Below are positions 9,091-16,446 of a stretch of 16,446 bases of DNA, one piece after another. This DNA comes from Cylindrodendrum hubeiense (Eukaryota; Ascomycota; Sordariomycetes; Hypocreales; Nectriaceae). Position 1 is the stretch's first letter, and each line of letters begins with the position of its first letter. Where the stretch lies: assembly GCA_014621425.1 (NCBI GenBank), contig JAANBB010000671.1:1-16446 (forward strand), read 5' to 3'. The notes under the pieces are model-generated. The model worked only from the letters and a program-made list of their open reading frames with translations, made no database searches and was not told the origin of the DNA. The translations under genes were made by a program, and so were the position numbers.

Positions 9091-9970
9091 ATGTCTTGTC
9101 CCGCTTGTTTTGAGGGCAGCGTCCACGAAGGGCAGCCGCGAGGAAAAGACATCAAGCTCCACGGCCTGGACGCCTACGTCACCGAGCCCGCGGATGGCAG
9201 ACAGGCGAAGGCCGTCATTGTCGTCATTCCCGACGCCTTTGGCTGGGAGTTTGTCAATATCCGGCTCCTTGCCGATAAGTACGCCGACAAGGGTGACTAC
9301 AAGGTCTACGTCCCCGACTTCATGAATGGCCAGGCCGCGCCGTTGTGGATGATGGATAAGCTCGTTGCCGCCAACCAGACCGGGAATTATCTGGCCAAGG
9401 CGTGAGGCTCTTCTTTACTGACACCAATTGGGCTTTGCTAACAATACTAGGTATCATATCTTCGGTGCCATCTGTGCCTTCATCCCCTTCATCATCCGCA
9501 ACGGCATCGCCAAGACGTTCCCCGTCGTCACGGGCTTCTTCGAGCAGCTGCGCAAGGAGGAGGGCGCCACGCTTCCAATTGGCGCCGCCGGTTTCTGCTG
9601 GGGCGGCAAGCACGTTATCCTCCTCGCCCACGGCGCCGAGATCGACGGCAAGCCGCTCATTGACGCTGGTTTCGCCGGCCATCCCAGTTTCTTGGATCTC
9701 CCGGGCGACATCGAGAAGGTGACTCTCCCCGTCTCCATTGCCGTCGGCGACAAGGACAACCAGATCAAGGTGCACCACACCCCTAAGATCAAGGAGCTCC
9801 TCGAAGGGAAGCATGAGGGTGCCAAGGGTGTGATTCGCGTCTACGAGGATGCCACCCATGGATTCGCTCTCCGTGCCGCTTTGGACATGGAGGACCTTGC
9901 CAAGAAGGCCACCGAGGCCGAGGACCAGTGCATCTCGTGGTTCAACGCCCAGTTCAAGATCGGTTCATGA
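9091..9970 (+). CDS. Dienelactone hydrolase family protein
   Basis: Exons 9091-9401 and 9451-9970 join to 276 residues. The 49-nt intron has a GTGAGG donor, a GCTAAC branch site and a CTAG acceptor, and removing it is required to keep the frame. This is an alpha/beta hydrolase of the dienelactone hydrolase family, whose usual fungal length is about 250-280. The catalytic triad is visible: Cys153 in GFCWGG, Asp206 in VGDKDN and His240 in THGF. No signal peptide is seen, so it is probably cytosolic. The family hydrolyses cyclic esters or related carbonyl compounds; fungal members (for example yeast Aim2-like proteins) mostly have unknown substrates. It starts MSCPACFEGSVHEGQPRG, with the ATG in a good CCGCCATG context. 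Neighbours do not suggest an aromatic catabolic cluster, so a general detoxifying or housekeeping role is as likely as beta-ketoadipate metabolism. Confidence 0.92.
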
Positions 9971-10282
9971 CAAGTAGGTACTCTACCCGTTAGGGAACAA
10001 TGTAACCGGATTGGGGCAGCCCGGCACAGATGTCCGTGGCTTGGTGTGAGATGTCGTTTTGGTCAGGCGCAAGGACTTGTACATGCAGCGTTCTGGATGA
10101 TCTTTTTAGTCATTTCCCGTTCAATAGTAATACCACCAGAGGATATGTCGGGCACATTGGATGAGTTGCGAAGTCTCGCCTTGTGAATTCCTCGAGCAAC
10201 AGACCGTCGAAAAGATCACCACCACTTGTGAGTGATGGCAAAAAGAAAGCCTCGCGGATGCTCGCATGGTAATGATAGGAAT
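9971..10282. other. 3' region of the hydrolase gene and downstream flank of the tRNA gene
   Basis: No gene is visible. It should contain the hydrolase 3' UTR and, at 10239-10248, an A-rich run (AAAAAGAAAG on the plus strand) that reads as a T-rich stretch downstream of the minus-strand tRNA and could act as its RNA polymerase III terminator. Confidence 0.4.
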
Positions 10283-10365
10283 AGCCCGATGCGGGGGTCG
10301 AACCCGCAACCTTGAGATTGCGTACTCGTAAGAGTCTCACGCTCTACCGATTGAGCTAACCGGGC
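10283..10365 (-). tRNA. tRNA-Lys (anticodon CTT) with a 10-nt intron
   Basis: Read on the minus strand from 10365, the acceptor arm GCCCGGT pairs with ATCGGGC (one G-T). The D arm has GCTC...GAGC, the anticodon stem TGAGA pairs with TCTCA, and the T arm GCGGG-TTCGACC-CCCGC is perfect. The 17 nt between the anticodon stem halves are a 7-nt loop CTCTTA+A with a 10-nt intron CGAGTACGCA after position 37, the standard place for eukaryotic tRNA introns. The anticodon is CTT, decoding AAG lysine. The discriminator base is T, as I recall for yeast tRNA-Lys(CTT). Box A (TAGCTCAATCGG) and box B (GGTTGCGGGTTCGACC region) serve as internal promoters. Confidence 0.93.
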
Positions 10366-10630
10366 GTGACTCGTATTTGATGAAGGTCAAACCGTTCTAA
10401 TTTTTCATCAAGAGCCTTTCGTGAATGTGTGGGTGTGTGGGTTTAACTTGTGGATGCTGGGTGGGGTGGTTGATGACTCTAACGTGTGGGTCTCGGGCTC
10501 CGTGTAAGTTTGTGGGCACTACAGTCGTCCGGCTCTAACTTCTCACAACTGAGGCAGGAATTGGGTACGTTTCACTCATAGCATTATAGGTAATCATCTA
10601 ATATCATGTCTAATTACACGTTCATTGTCT
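10366..10630. other. G/T-rich spacer between the tRNA and the phosphatase-like gene
   Basis: A G/T-rich stretch (GTGTGGGTGTGTGGG near 10427-10441) without coding potential. It holds the upstream flank of the tRNA and the 3' UTR of the minus-strand gene to its right. Confidence 0.4.
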
Positions 10631-11871
10631 TCATGCGGCGGTGGCCGTAGCAGAGGTCGAAGCCAAGGTGGTGCTGGTAGAGCACACGCATCCCTGGCCA
10701 GAAATGCTGGTGACCGGGGGCGCGTTGCAGGTGGCCTCGGTGGACCACGAAGCGTAGGTCGAGGTGGGCTCGATGCTGACCTGCTTGGCCTTGACGAGCA
10801 CGGGGATGATCTGGCCGGTGGACAGCTTGAAGGTGCGGTGGTTGAGCGTCGTCAGCAGCTTGCTGATCTCGCCCGAGTGGCTGGTGACGCTGATCCAGGT
10901 GGCGTCGTCGCTGGTGAAGACGTCGTCGAGGATGTCCTTGCTGCGGGCCAGCTGGTGCTCGGTGGTCTCGCCCTTGGTGCCGGTCCACAGCTCGTCGGTC
11001 TCGGCGAAGCCCTTCTCGAAGCGGAGCTTAGAGAACAGCGTGCTGATGTACGTCTTGTTGGAGCGGTGGTCGCACGTGTGGATGCTGATGCTCTCGCGGA
11101 ACGACTCCTTGACGACGGGCAGGAAGCGGTGCGACTTGGGGAGGTCCAGGTTGGCGAAGGTCTCGCGCGCGGTGATGACGCAGCGGGCCAGGGGCGACGT
11201 GTAGTACGACTCAAAGTAGGGCATGCCGTACTGCTCGAAGCGCTCCTCGAAGTAGGCATTGGCCTTGTAGGCCTCCTCCAGACCGGCTTCGGTCAGGAGG
11301 GCGTCCTGCCAGGTGACAGTGGCGTTGCCAGTCTGCTCAGACCAGTAGCACTGCGATGCGTTAGTTGGTCCCGTCATGGAAGCATGTAAGAAAGACTCGA
11401 CTCACGTTCCAGGCCGGAGTGCCGTAGTAGGTCTCGGCGGCGTTGTGGAAACCCTCGCCGTGGCGGCCCATGACAAGCACCTTGTACTGGGTGTCCTTGG
11501 GGGCCTTCTTGTTGAGGTGCTCGACATACTTCTCGAAGCGCTCCCACTGGGTGGTGTAACCCTTGGGCCAGGGGGCCTTGTAGGGCTTGCGACCCTTGGG
11601 CTTGATGGTCTTGCGCTTGGGGTCGCTGGTGTAGGTGCGGTTCAAGAGACCAAAGTTCCAGTCGGCCTGGAGTTGTCAGCCGGGGTTGCGTAATTGGATG
11701 GGCAGCGGATTGACTTACATAGTCGAAGGTGGTGGCGTCGGTGGTAGTGTTGTCCTGCAGGAAGAAACCCTCGACCGACGAGTATTCGATCTCCCGGTTC
11801 TTGGAAATCTTCCAGTCGGCCATGACGGCGGGCGTCAGGGCCAGAGCGGCAGAGAGCACAGAGAACTTCAT
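10631..11871 (-). CDS. Secreted histidine phosphatase / phosphoglycerate mutase-like protein
   Basis: Three minus-strand exons, 11871-11719, 11666-11406 and 11350-10631, give 377 residues. Introns of 52 and 55 nt have GTAAGT and GTGAGT donors, the second with an ACTAAC branch site. The protein starts with a signal peptide (MKFSVLSAALALTPAVMA, likely cut before DW). Branch-1 histidine phosphatase marks are present: the phospho-accepting His120 in MGRHGEGFHN, Arg194 in TSPLARC, an acidic pair around Glu220/Glu224, and the second His296 in VTSHSGE. It resembles the fungal phosphoglycerate mutase-like (PMU1-type) group, so a phosphatase role is likelier than glycolytic mutase. Four N-glycosylation sequons (N41, N60, N147, N236) and a Ser/Thr-rich C-terminal tail agree with secretion. 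The substrate is unknown. It is transcribed divergently from the cytidylyltransferase gene. Confidence 0.9.
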
Positions 11872-13012
11872 CTTGAGTGTGGTTTTCGGGGTGAAGATGA
11901 GGGGTGAGAGGGAGATGGTGGAAGCAGAGTTAACGACAGACGAGGACGTGGTTGTATTTGTATTCATCCATGGTCTCCCACCCGCGTGGGTTCGATCGCC
12001 ATTCCCACCTCAGGGCTCCATCGCAACGCTGCCATCCCCATGGCACCAGGGATCGCTCTGGGTCCGTGAAAATCCCGACCACGCCCGCGGGTCCGATTCA
12101 AGGCTTATTCCGTCCGTCCCACCGAACGGTTGCCGGGATGCGGCAGGCTGGGCACTCCCAGGCGCAGAGATTCTCCGCGACGGTGGCGGTTGGTGTTGAC
12201 GGGCACCTCCAGATGCGCGGGATCGCGGGGCGTGGGCCAATCGATCGGGAACGTGACGGGCAGGGGTGGAGCGCTTCAGGGAACACCACCGGGGCGCTCG
12301 GTGAGAGCTTCGCGACAAGGCCGGAGATGAAGGCTCGGGAGCTAGAACAGAAACCGAGAATGAGGCCGGCCAAGATGCGGACGTACGCGGCGAACGGGAC
12401 GATTGGGGACGGTTCTGGCTCGATTGAGCCAAGGGCACAGGAACGGTGCAACGTGGGCACGAGGCAGATGCACAATTGGCTTTGGGTGGATGGCGCTGTA
12501 TTCGTCTGGTGAGCTAGACTCCATCTACTTGTTTAGCTGTGAGAGACTTGTAAGTTGTGGTTAGTTACAAGAGAATCCACCACCCGTCACTACCATCATT
12601 ATTATCATCAATCGAACTGAGAGATTTCAACAATGGATGCACATTGATTCACATGTGAAAGCCTGCCAGCCAGATAGTCGGTGAAAGATGCGACGACTAA
12701 TTAACTCGTCTGGTCGGTTATGGCGCGCAGCAAACGGCTCCATCCACGCACGCCGCCAGGCACGCGCCAATCAGAGCAGCGCCCGTCCGTAAAACGAAAT
12801 TGTTAGGCCAGCCCAGCCCGCCATCCCCAGCGGCACGCGCCCCCTAATTAACTGACGTAGTGGGCAGCGTGTGCCAACCTCGACTACGTACCCAGCTATC
12901 GCGAGAGCTCTCCCTTGAGCCTCATCACATTTTTTGCCGAGCCACGTGGACTGATTTTCTCGTTTGCCGTCTCCTTGCAAGCTTCCGCTCGCCATCTACG
13001 CACCCGCCCGCC
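11872..13012. promoter_or_regulatory. Divergent promoter region, about 1.14 kb
   Basis: This separates the minus-strand phosphatase-like gene from the plus-strand cytidylyltransferase gene. The open frames inside are Arg/Pro/Gly-rich and look accidental. Candidate sites are a 12-bp palindrome TTCACATGTGAA (12648-12659), a CCAAT box (12767-12771) and an E-box CACGTG (12943-12948), 65 bp before the cytidylyltransferase ATG. The part next to the phosphatase ATG (to about 11950) is G/A-rich on the plus strand, which is a CT-rich leader on the coding strand, typical of fungal core promoters. Confidence 0.5.
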
Positions 13013-14608
13013 ATGTCGCCGGCAGACATTGACCCCGCCAACTCCACCGAGGGCCTCGTTCTCGAGGGCGACCCCGCGCCCGAGCTCGTCGAGGGCCGCA
13101 TCTGGGTCGACGGATGCTTCGACTTTTTCCACCACGGTGAGTTTTGGGTGTGCTCCCACGGCGACGCACCGCAGCTGACAACTTCCAGGCCATGCCGGTG
13201 CCATTGTACAGGCCCGCCAGCTGGGCACTGAGCTCTACGCCGGCGTCCACTCCGACGAGGAGATCCTCGCCAACAAGGGCCCGACCGTCATGACCCTCGA
13301 AGAACGGTGACTACGCCCTTTCCGGATCCCAGGTCGTCTCTGCTGCCGAGTGGCATGTTAGCACCGCTGTACAGCTTCACGCCTGTTCGCGACCTCGCCG
13401 GCTCCCCTTACGGCTCCCCTGACTAACAACTACAGCCTCGCCGCAACCAACGCCTGCCGATGGGTCACCCGGTCCGTCGGCGCGGCGCCCTACGTCACCT
13501 ACCTGCCGTACATCTCGCACTACGGCTGCAAGTACGTCGTCCACGGCGACGACATCACCTCGGACAGCGACGGCAACGACTGCTACCGCTTCGTCAAGGA
13601 GGCCGGCCGCTTCAAGGTCGTCAAGCGCTCCCCGGGCATCTCCACCACCGACCTCGTCGGCCGCATGCTGCTGTGCACCAGGACCCACTTCATCCGCTCG
13701 CTCGAGAAGAGGCTCGCCGGCGAGGAGGGCGACGGCACCGACGACGAGCGCCGCGTCCAGTCCGCCGCCATGATGGAGCGCATGCGGCTCTACGCCACCG
13801 ATGCCTCCGGCCTGGCCCCCGGCGCCGACGTCTGGTTCTGGTCCGCCTCGGGCCCGGCCAAGGCCGCCGACACCGAGGAGGAGAAGGGCTCCTTCCGCCA
13901 GCTGATCGAGGGCCCCGGCCCCAAGCCCGGCCAGCGCGTTGTGTACGTCGACGGCGGCTTCGACCTCTTCTCCAGCGGCCACATCGAGTTTCTGCGCCGT
14001 GTCGTCATCGAGGAGGAGGAGCTGGCGCGCGCCGACGGCTGGTACTCGGAGCAGTCTGTCAACGAGCGCCAGGGCAAGGGCGAGGACTATCCTCCCGCCT
14101 ATGTCGTCGTCGGTGTCCACGAGGACTACGTCATCAACCAGTGGAAGGGTGTCAACTATCCCATCATGAACACCTTTGAGCGTGGCCTCTGCGTGCTCCA
14201 GTGCAAGGTAGGCCCGTCAGATCATATCATTCTCTCACCTTGATAGCTAACACCCCCCAGTACATCAACGCCGTCGTCTTCGGCGCCCCCTTTACGCCCA
14301 CCAAGACGTACCTCACGTCGCTCCCGCGGGGTACTCCCGACGCCGTCTACCACGGCCCGACATCCTTCATGCCGCTGACGTACGACCCGTACACGGCGCC
14401 CAAGGCCATGGGTATCTACCAGGAGATCGGCGAGCATGCCTTCTCCGAGGTCAATGCCGGCGAGATTGTGCAGCGCATCATGAAGAGCCGCGACATGTAC
14501 GAGGCGCGGCAGCGGGCCAAGGGCATGAAGGCCGAGGTCGAGGACGCCGCGCGGGAGCGGGAGATCATGGAGGAGGAGCAGCGCAAGCGGGAAGCCGAGC
14601 GATCTTGA
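13013..14608 (+). CDS. ECT1: Ethanolamine-phosphate cytidylyltransferase
   Basis: Four exons (13013-13136, 13189-13306, 13436-14207, 14261-14608) give 453 residues. Introns are 52, 129 and 53 nt with CTGAC/CTAAC branch sites, and splicing the first rebuilds the catalytic HHGH motif (40-43) in CFDFFHHGHAGA. The enzyme makes CDP-ethanolamine from phosphoethanolamine and CTP, the middle step of the Kennedy pathway to phosphatidylethanolamine (family knowledge). The two tandem cytidylyltransferase folds are both visible. The first has HxGH, GVHSDEEI, and RSPGISTTDLVGR (145-157). The second starts at YVDGGFDLFSSGH, where the HxGH site reads SSGH (260-263), then VVVGVHEDYVINQWKG, NTFERGLCVLQCKYI and VVFGAPFTPT. 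The C-terminus is a charged helix (about 425-453). Length fits the family. The protein is probably cytosolic or peripheral to the ER. Confidence 0.95.
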
Positions 14609-15367
14609 AGAGCCGGCTTACGGCGTAGTTTTGGCGGCGGTGGTAATGTGGCGTGGCATCCTTACGTATCTGCCGGGCCGGGATGAGTAGTTAAGCGGTC
14701 TTCAACAGGCCTCATGCATGACTCAAGGCGTCCGCATTTTAGACAGACAAGACAGACAAAAGCAACAGCAATGAATGACGCAAGCATTGTTTGAACCATG
14801 ACGCTCTGGGCAGGTCATGATGTGAGGAGTCATGTGTCAGCTCTCGGGAGCTGATTCAGGTTAACCTCGAGGAACGTGCTTGACGAACCAAGAGCCTAAG
14901 TTGGTCATTCACGAAGAATTGGCACTTTCTACTGGCCATTGGTCTTTTGGTTTGTCACGGGGGCGCCGCGTTCTTCGCGTTGCCGCAGTCCCAACAATGG
15001 CACCCAGGCCACGGATACCTATGGTTCAAGACGTCCCAAAGTCAGATCCCTCAACAATCCAACCCGGCATCTTACTCTGATACATCAGATCGGCGATATA
15101 TGCACGTTTGCATGCGGTGCCACCATCCCCACCCAGGGTCTAGGGTAGCTCATCCACGGCGGAACGAAGAGGCATGACCTCATAAATAAAGCCGCCCGCC
15201 GCGCGTTTGGCCAGACACGGCAATTCGCGGCAACCCACGGACCAAGGTGCAATTCCGCCCTCACTCGATGAAAATCCCGACAATCTGAGGGAGATATGTG
15301 CGTGGATGGCCGGGACATGAGATGTTTTGTCTCCATGATAGGCCGAGTACAATCATCATCAATTGAT

Positions 15368-15394
15368 GCCGCCGTGGCCGCCGTGGCCGCCGTG
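15368..15394. repeat. Three exact copies of a 9-bp GC-rich repeat
   Basis: GCCGCCGTG is repeated three times without change (15368-15376, 15377-15385, 15386-15394), followed by a G run. It is a short minisatellite in non-coding DNA; no role is evident. Confidence 0.8.
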
Positions 15395-16119
15395 GGGGGG
15401 ATTGGACAATGCCATCCTTGTGCTGGCGTCTTGGTTGATACCGGCGGCGACAGGGCATCAACTCGAAGCTCGGCCCGCAGCTGCATTTGGACGCCATTTG
15501 TCCATCCTCGGACCTGCTAATCTGCGACCTGCCGGCCTGTCACTGAGCCGTGGCATGCAGGCGTGTAAACCGATGGGCGTGCTGGAGCGCGCCCTCTCAC
15601 GCCCTGCGGCGGCGGGGTTCGCAGTCGGCATTGCTTCCGCACCGGCCGGGGCACACACCCACCTCCAACAGCCGCCCGTCTCCGGTGGTGGGAGTTGGCC
15701 CGCCGTACAACGCAGCACGGCCAAGGGAGCACATTGAGCAGCCCAGAAGCGAGGACAAGGCAATGGGCGAGACGAAGACCAGAATAGCAAAAAAAAACCC
15801 AGAGCCAGGCCCGTCGGAGACAGCGATCTCTCGGCAAACGCCCAGACTCTCACAGAACCACCGTTGCCCGCAGAGTGGAGCCGCACGGAGACCCCCAGCA
15901 TTGTGGCCCCTCGATAGTGGCGGCGGAGCGGTGGGCTGGGTGGGTTTTGTGCTTTGTGCGCGCGGATGACTAGCTGGATCCTGTCGTTATCGACGCCGGC
16001 GCCGAGCGTGGCGCGGGCAGAGGCGGGATATCCGTTTCGCACCTATTCTCGAGTCACCTGCCCCCTTCGCACTCGGCGGTTCGGTGTCAGGGAGAAAGCG
16101 GAGTGGAAGGGGCGCCCGG

Positions 16120-16125
16120 TATAAA
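16120..16125 (+). promoter_or_regulatory. TATA box of the right-edge gene
   Basis: TATAAA lies 204 bp upstream of the ATG at 16324, within CGGTATAAAGTTACG. The following CT-rich and then CA-rich DNA fits a 5' leader of roughly 150-170 nt. The assignment rests on position and sequence only. Confidence 0.5.
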
Positions 16126-16257
16126 GTTACGTCTGGTACCCAGTGGCTGGTTGTCTTGGATCCTCTCTTGTTCCAATCCTTCTGTATAGGTACCGTGTTA
16201 GTGTGCTGTGCGTGCTTGTACAACTGCCAGGAACTTAGCTTGCCATTCATTGTCCAC

Positions 16258-16264
16258 TGAGTCA
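16258..16264. promoter_or_regulatory. Gcn4/CPC1-type site TGAGTCA
   Basis: TGAGTCA is an exact match to the binding site of the general amino acid control activator (Gcn4 in yeast, CPC1 in Neurospora). It is 60 bp before the start codon, so it may lie in the transcribed leader. Near-matches CGAGTCA (16050-16056) and TGACTAG (15967-15973) are farther upstream. Such control would fit an amino acid biosynthesis gene. Confidence 0.45.
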
Positions 16265-16323
16265 CCAACGACTTCGTCCACCATCACCGCTTCCCGCCAC
16301 CAATTGACTACCCCGTCATCGCC

Positions 16324-16446
16324 ATGGCTCCCTCCGCTGTCCAGACCCAAGCGGTCGACCTGACGGCCGCAGCCCTTCACAAGAAGGAAGTCGAGCCCGT
16401 CACCAACGGCAACTCCGTCGCTCTCCTTGACGCCTCCAAGCTCACC
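16324..16446 (+). CDS. Probable branched-chain amino acid aminotransferase, N-terminus only
   Basis: An ATG in a strong GCCATGG context opens 41 codons to the right edge, with C/G-ending codons like the other conserved genes. The peptide starts MAPSAVQTQAVDLTAAALHK and ends in ALLDASKLT. The LDASKL-T segment matches the start of the mature region of fungal branched-chain aminotransferases (yeast Bat2 has PLDASKVKIT near its N-terminus, from memory). This enzyme interconverts leucine, isoleucine and valine with their keto acids using PLP. No PLP-site residues fall within the window. The first 30 residues have few Arg and are not a clear mitochondrial presequence, so a cytosolic form is possible. 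The upstream TGAGTCA supports an amino acid metabolism gene. The identification rests on a short match. Confidence 0.5.
   Translation, partial: MAPSAVQTQAVDLTAAALHKKEVEPVTNGNSVALLDASKLT

Larger units (their letters stand above)
14609..16323. other. Long intergenic region with the promoter of the right-edge gene
   Basis: About 1.7 kb without a supportable gene. Both strands have open frames of 60-194 codons, but they are low-complexity (Arg, Pro, Ala, Ser) and lack recognisable motifs. The left end holds the cytidylyltransferase 3' UTR. A 9-bp triplet repeat lies at 15368-15394 and an A-run near 15788-15796. The right 250 bp have a TATA box and a Gcn4/CPC1-type site. Confidence 0.5.

Noticed and set aside
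9320..9859. 179-codon minus-strand open frame
   Set aside because: Antisense shadow of the hydrolase gene, whose triad and intron are clear.
10110..10340. 76-codon minus-strand open frame
   Set aside because: Its N-terminal codons are the tRNA-Lys sequence; not a protein gene.
10625..11389. 254-codon plus-strand open frame
   Set aside because: It is the antisense shadow of the phosphatase-like gene, with Gly/Val/Leu-rich low-complexity content.
11952..12512. 186-codon plus-strand open frame in the divergent promoter
   Set aside because: No recognisable motif, poor composition, and it overlaps equally long antisense frames.
13377..14120. 247-codon minus-strand open frame
   Set aside because: Antisense shadow of the GC3-rich cytidylyltransferase exon.
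15458..16042. 194-codon minus-strand open frame
   Set aside because: Low-complexity Arg/Pro/Ala product in the promoter region of the right-edge gene, with no motif.
1..16446. CRISPR array, bacterial operons, intact transposon
   Set aside because: No spaced direct repeats, Shine-Dalgarno-led gene strings, transposase or terminal repeats were seen; the sequence is fungal.

Overview
The window looks like chromosomal DNA of a filamentous ascomycete (Pezizomycotina, probably Sordariomycetes; this placement is inferred). Protein-coding genes carry short introns (49-129 nt) with GTRAGT-like donors and CTAAC/CTGAC-like branch sites. Codons in the conserved genes end mostly in C or G. The tRNA has a short intron after the anticodon, and there is a fungal NLR-type gene. 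Nothing bacterial or viral was seen.

Layout. (1) 1-346, minus strand: 5' end of a serine-rich protein gene that runs off the left edge; about 0.85 kb of GC-rich upstream DNA follows. (2) About 1.2-9.0 kb: a lower-GC accessory island. It holds a broken gene (1910-3566), a second coding remnant (3640-4485), a remnant of a tetratricopeptide repeat array (about 4534-4690), and an intact NLR-like gene (5647-8149). The NLR has a short N-terminus with an amyloid-signalling-like stretch, an NB-ARC ATPase, and seven 42-residue TPR units. (3) 9091-9970: a dienelactone hydrolase family gene. (4) 10283-10365, minus: tRNA-Lys(CTT) with a 10-nt intron. (5) 10631-11871, minus: a secreted histidine-phosphatase/phosphoglycerate-mutase-like protein. 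(6) 13013-14608: ethanolamine-phosphate cytidylyltransferase (Kennedy pathway), divergent from the phosphatase gene across 1.14 kb. (7) 16324 to the right edge: first 41 codons of a gene that looks like a branched-chain amino acid aminotransferase, preceded by a TATA box and a Gcn4/CPC1-type site.

The flanking genes are metabolic or housekeeping and do not form an operon-like unit. The point of most biological interest is the island. An intact receptor-like NLR, with repeat-to-repeat variation at canonical TPR ligand-contact positions, sits beside the remains of a related TPR array and of unidentified genes. This fits birth-and-death evolution of a fungal self/non-self recognition locus. No intact partner effector gene is visible in the window.
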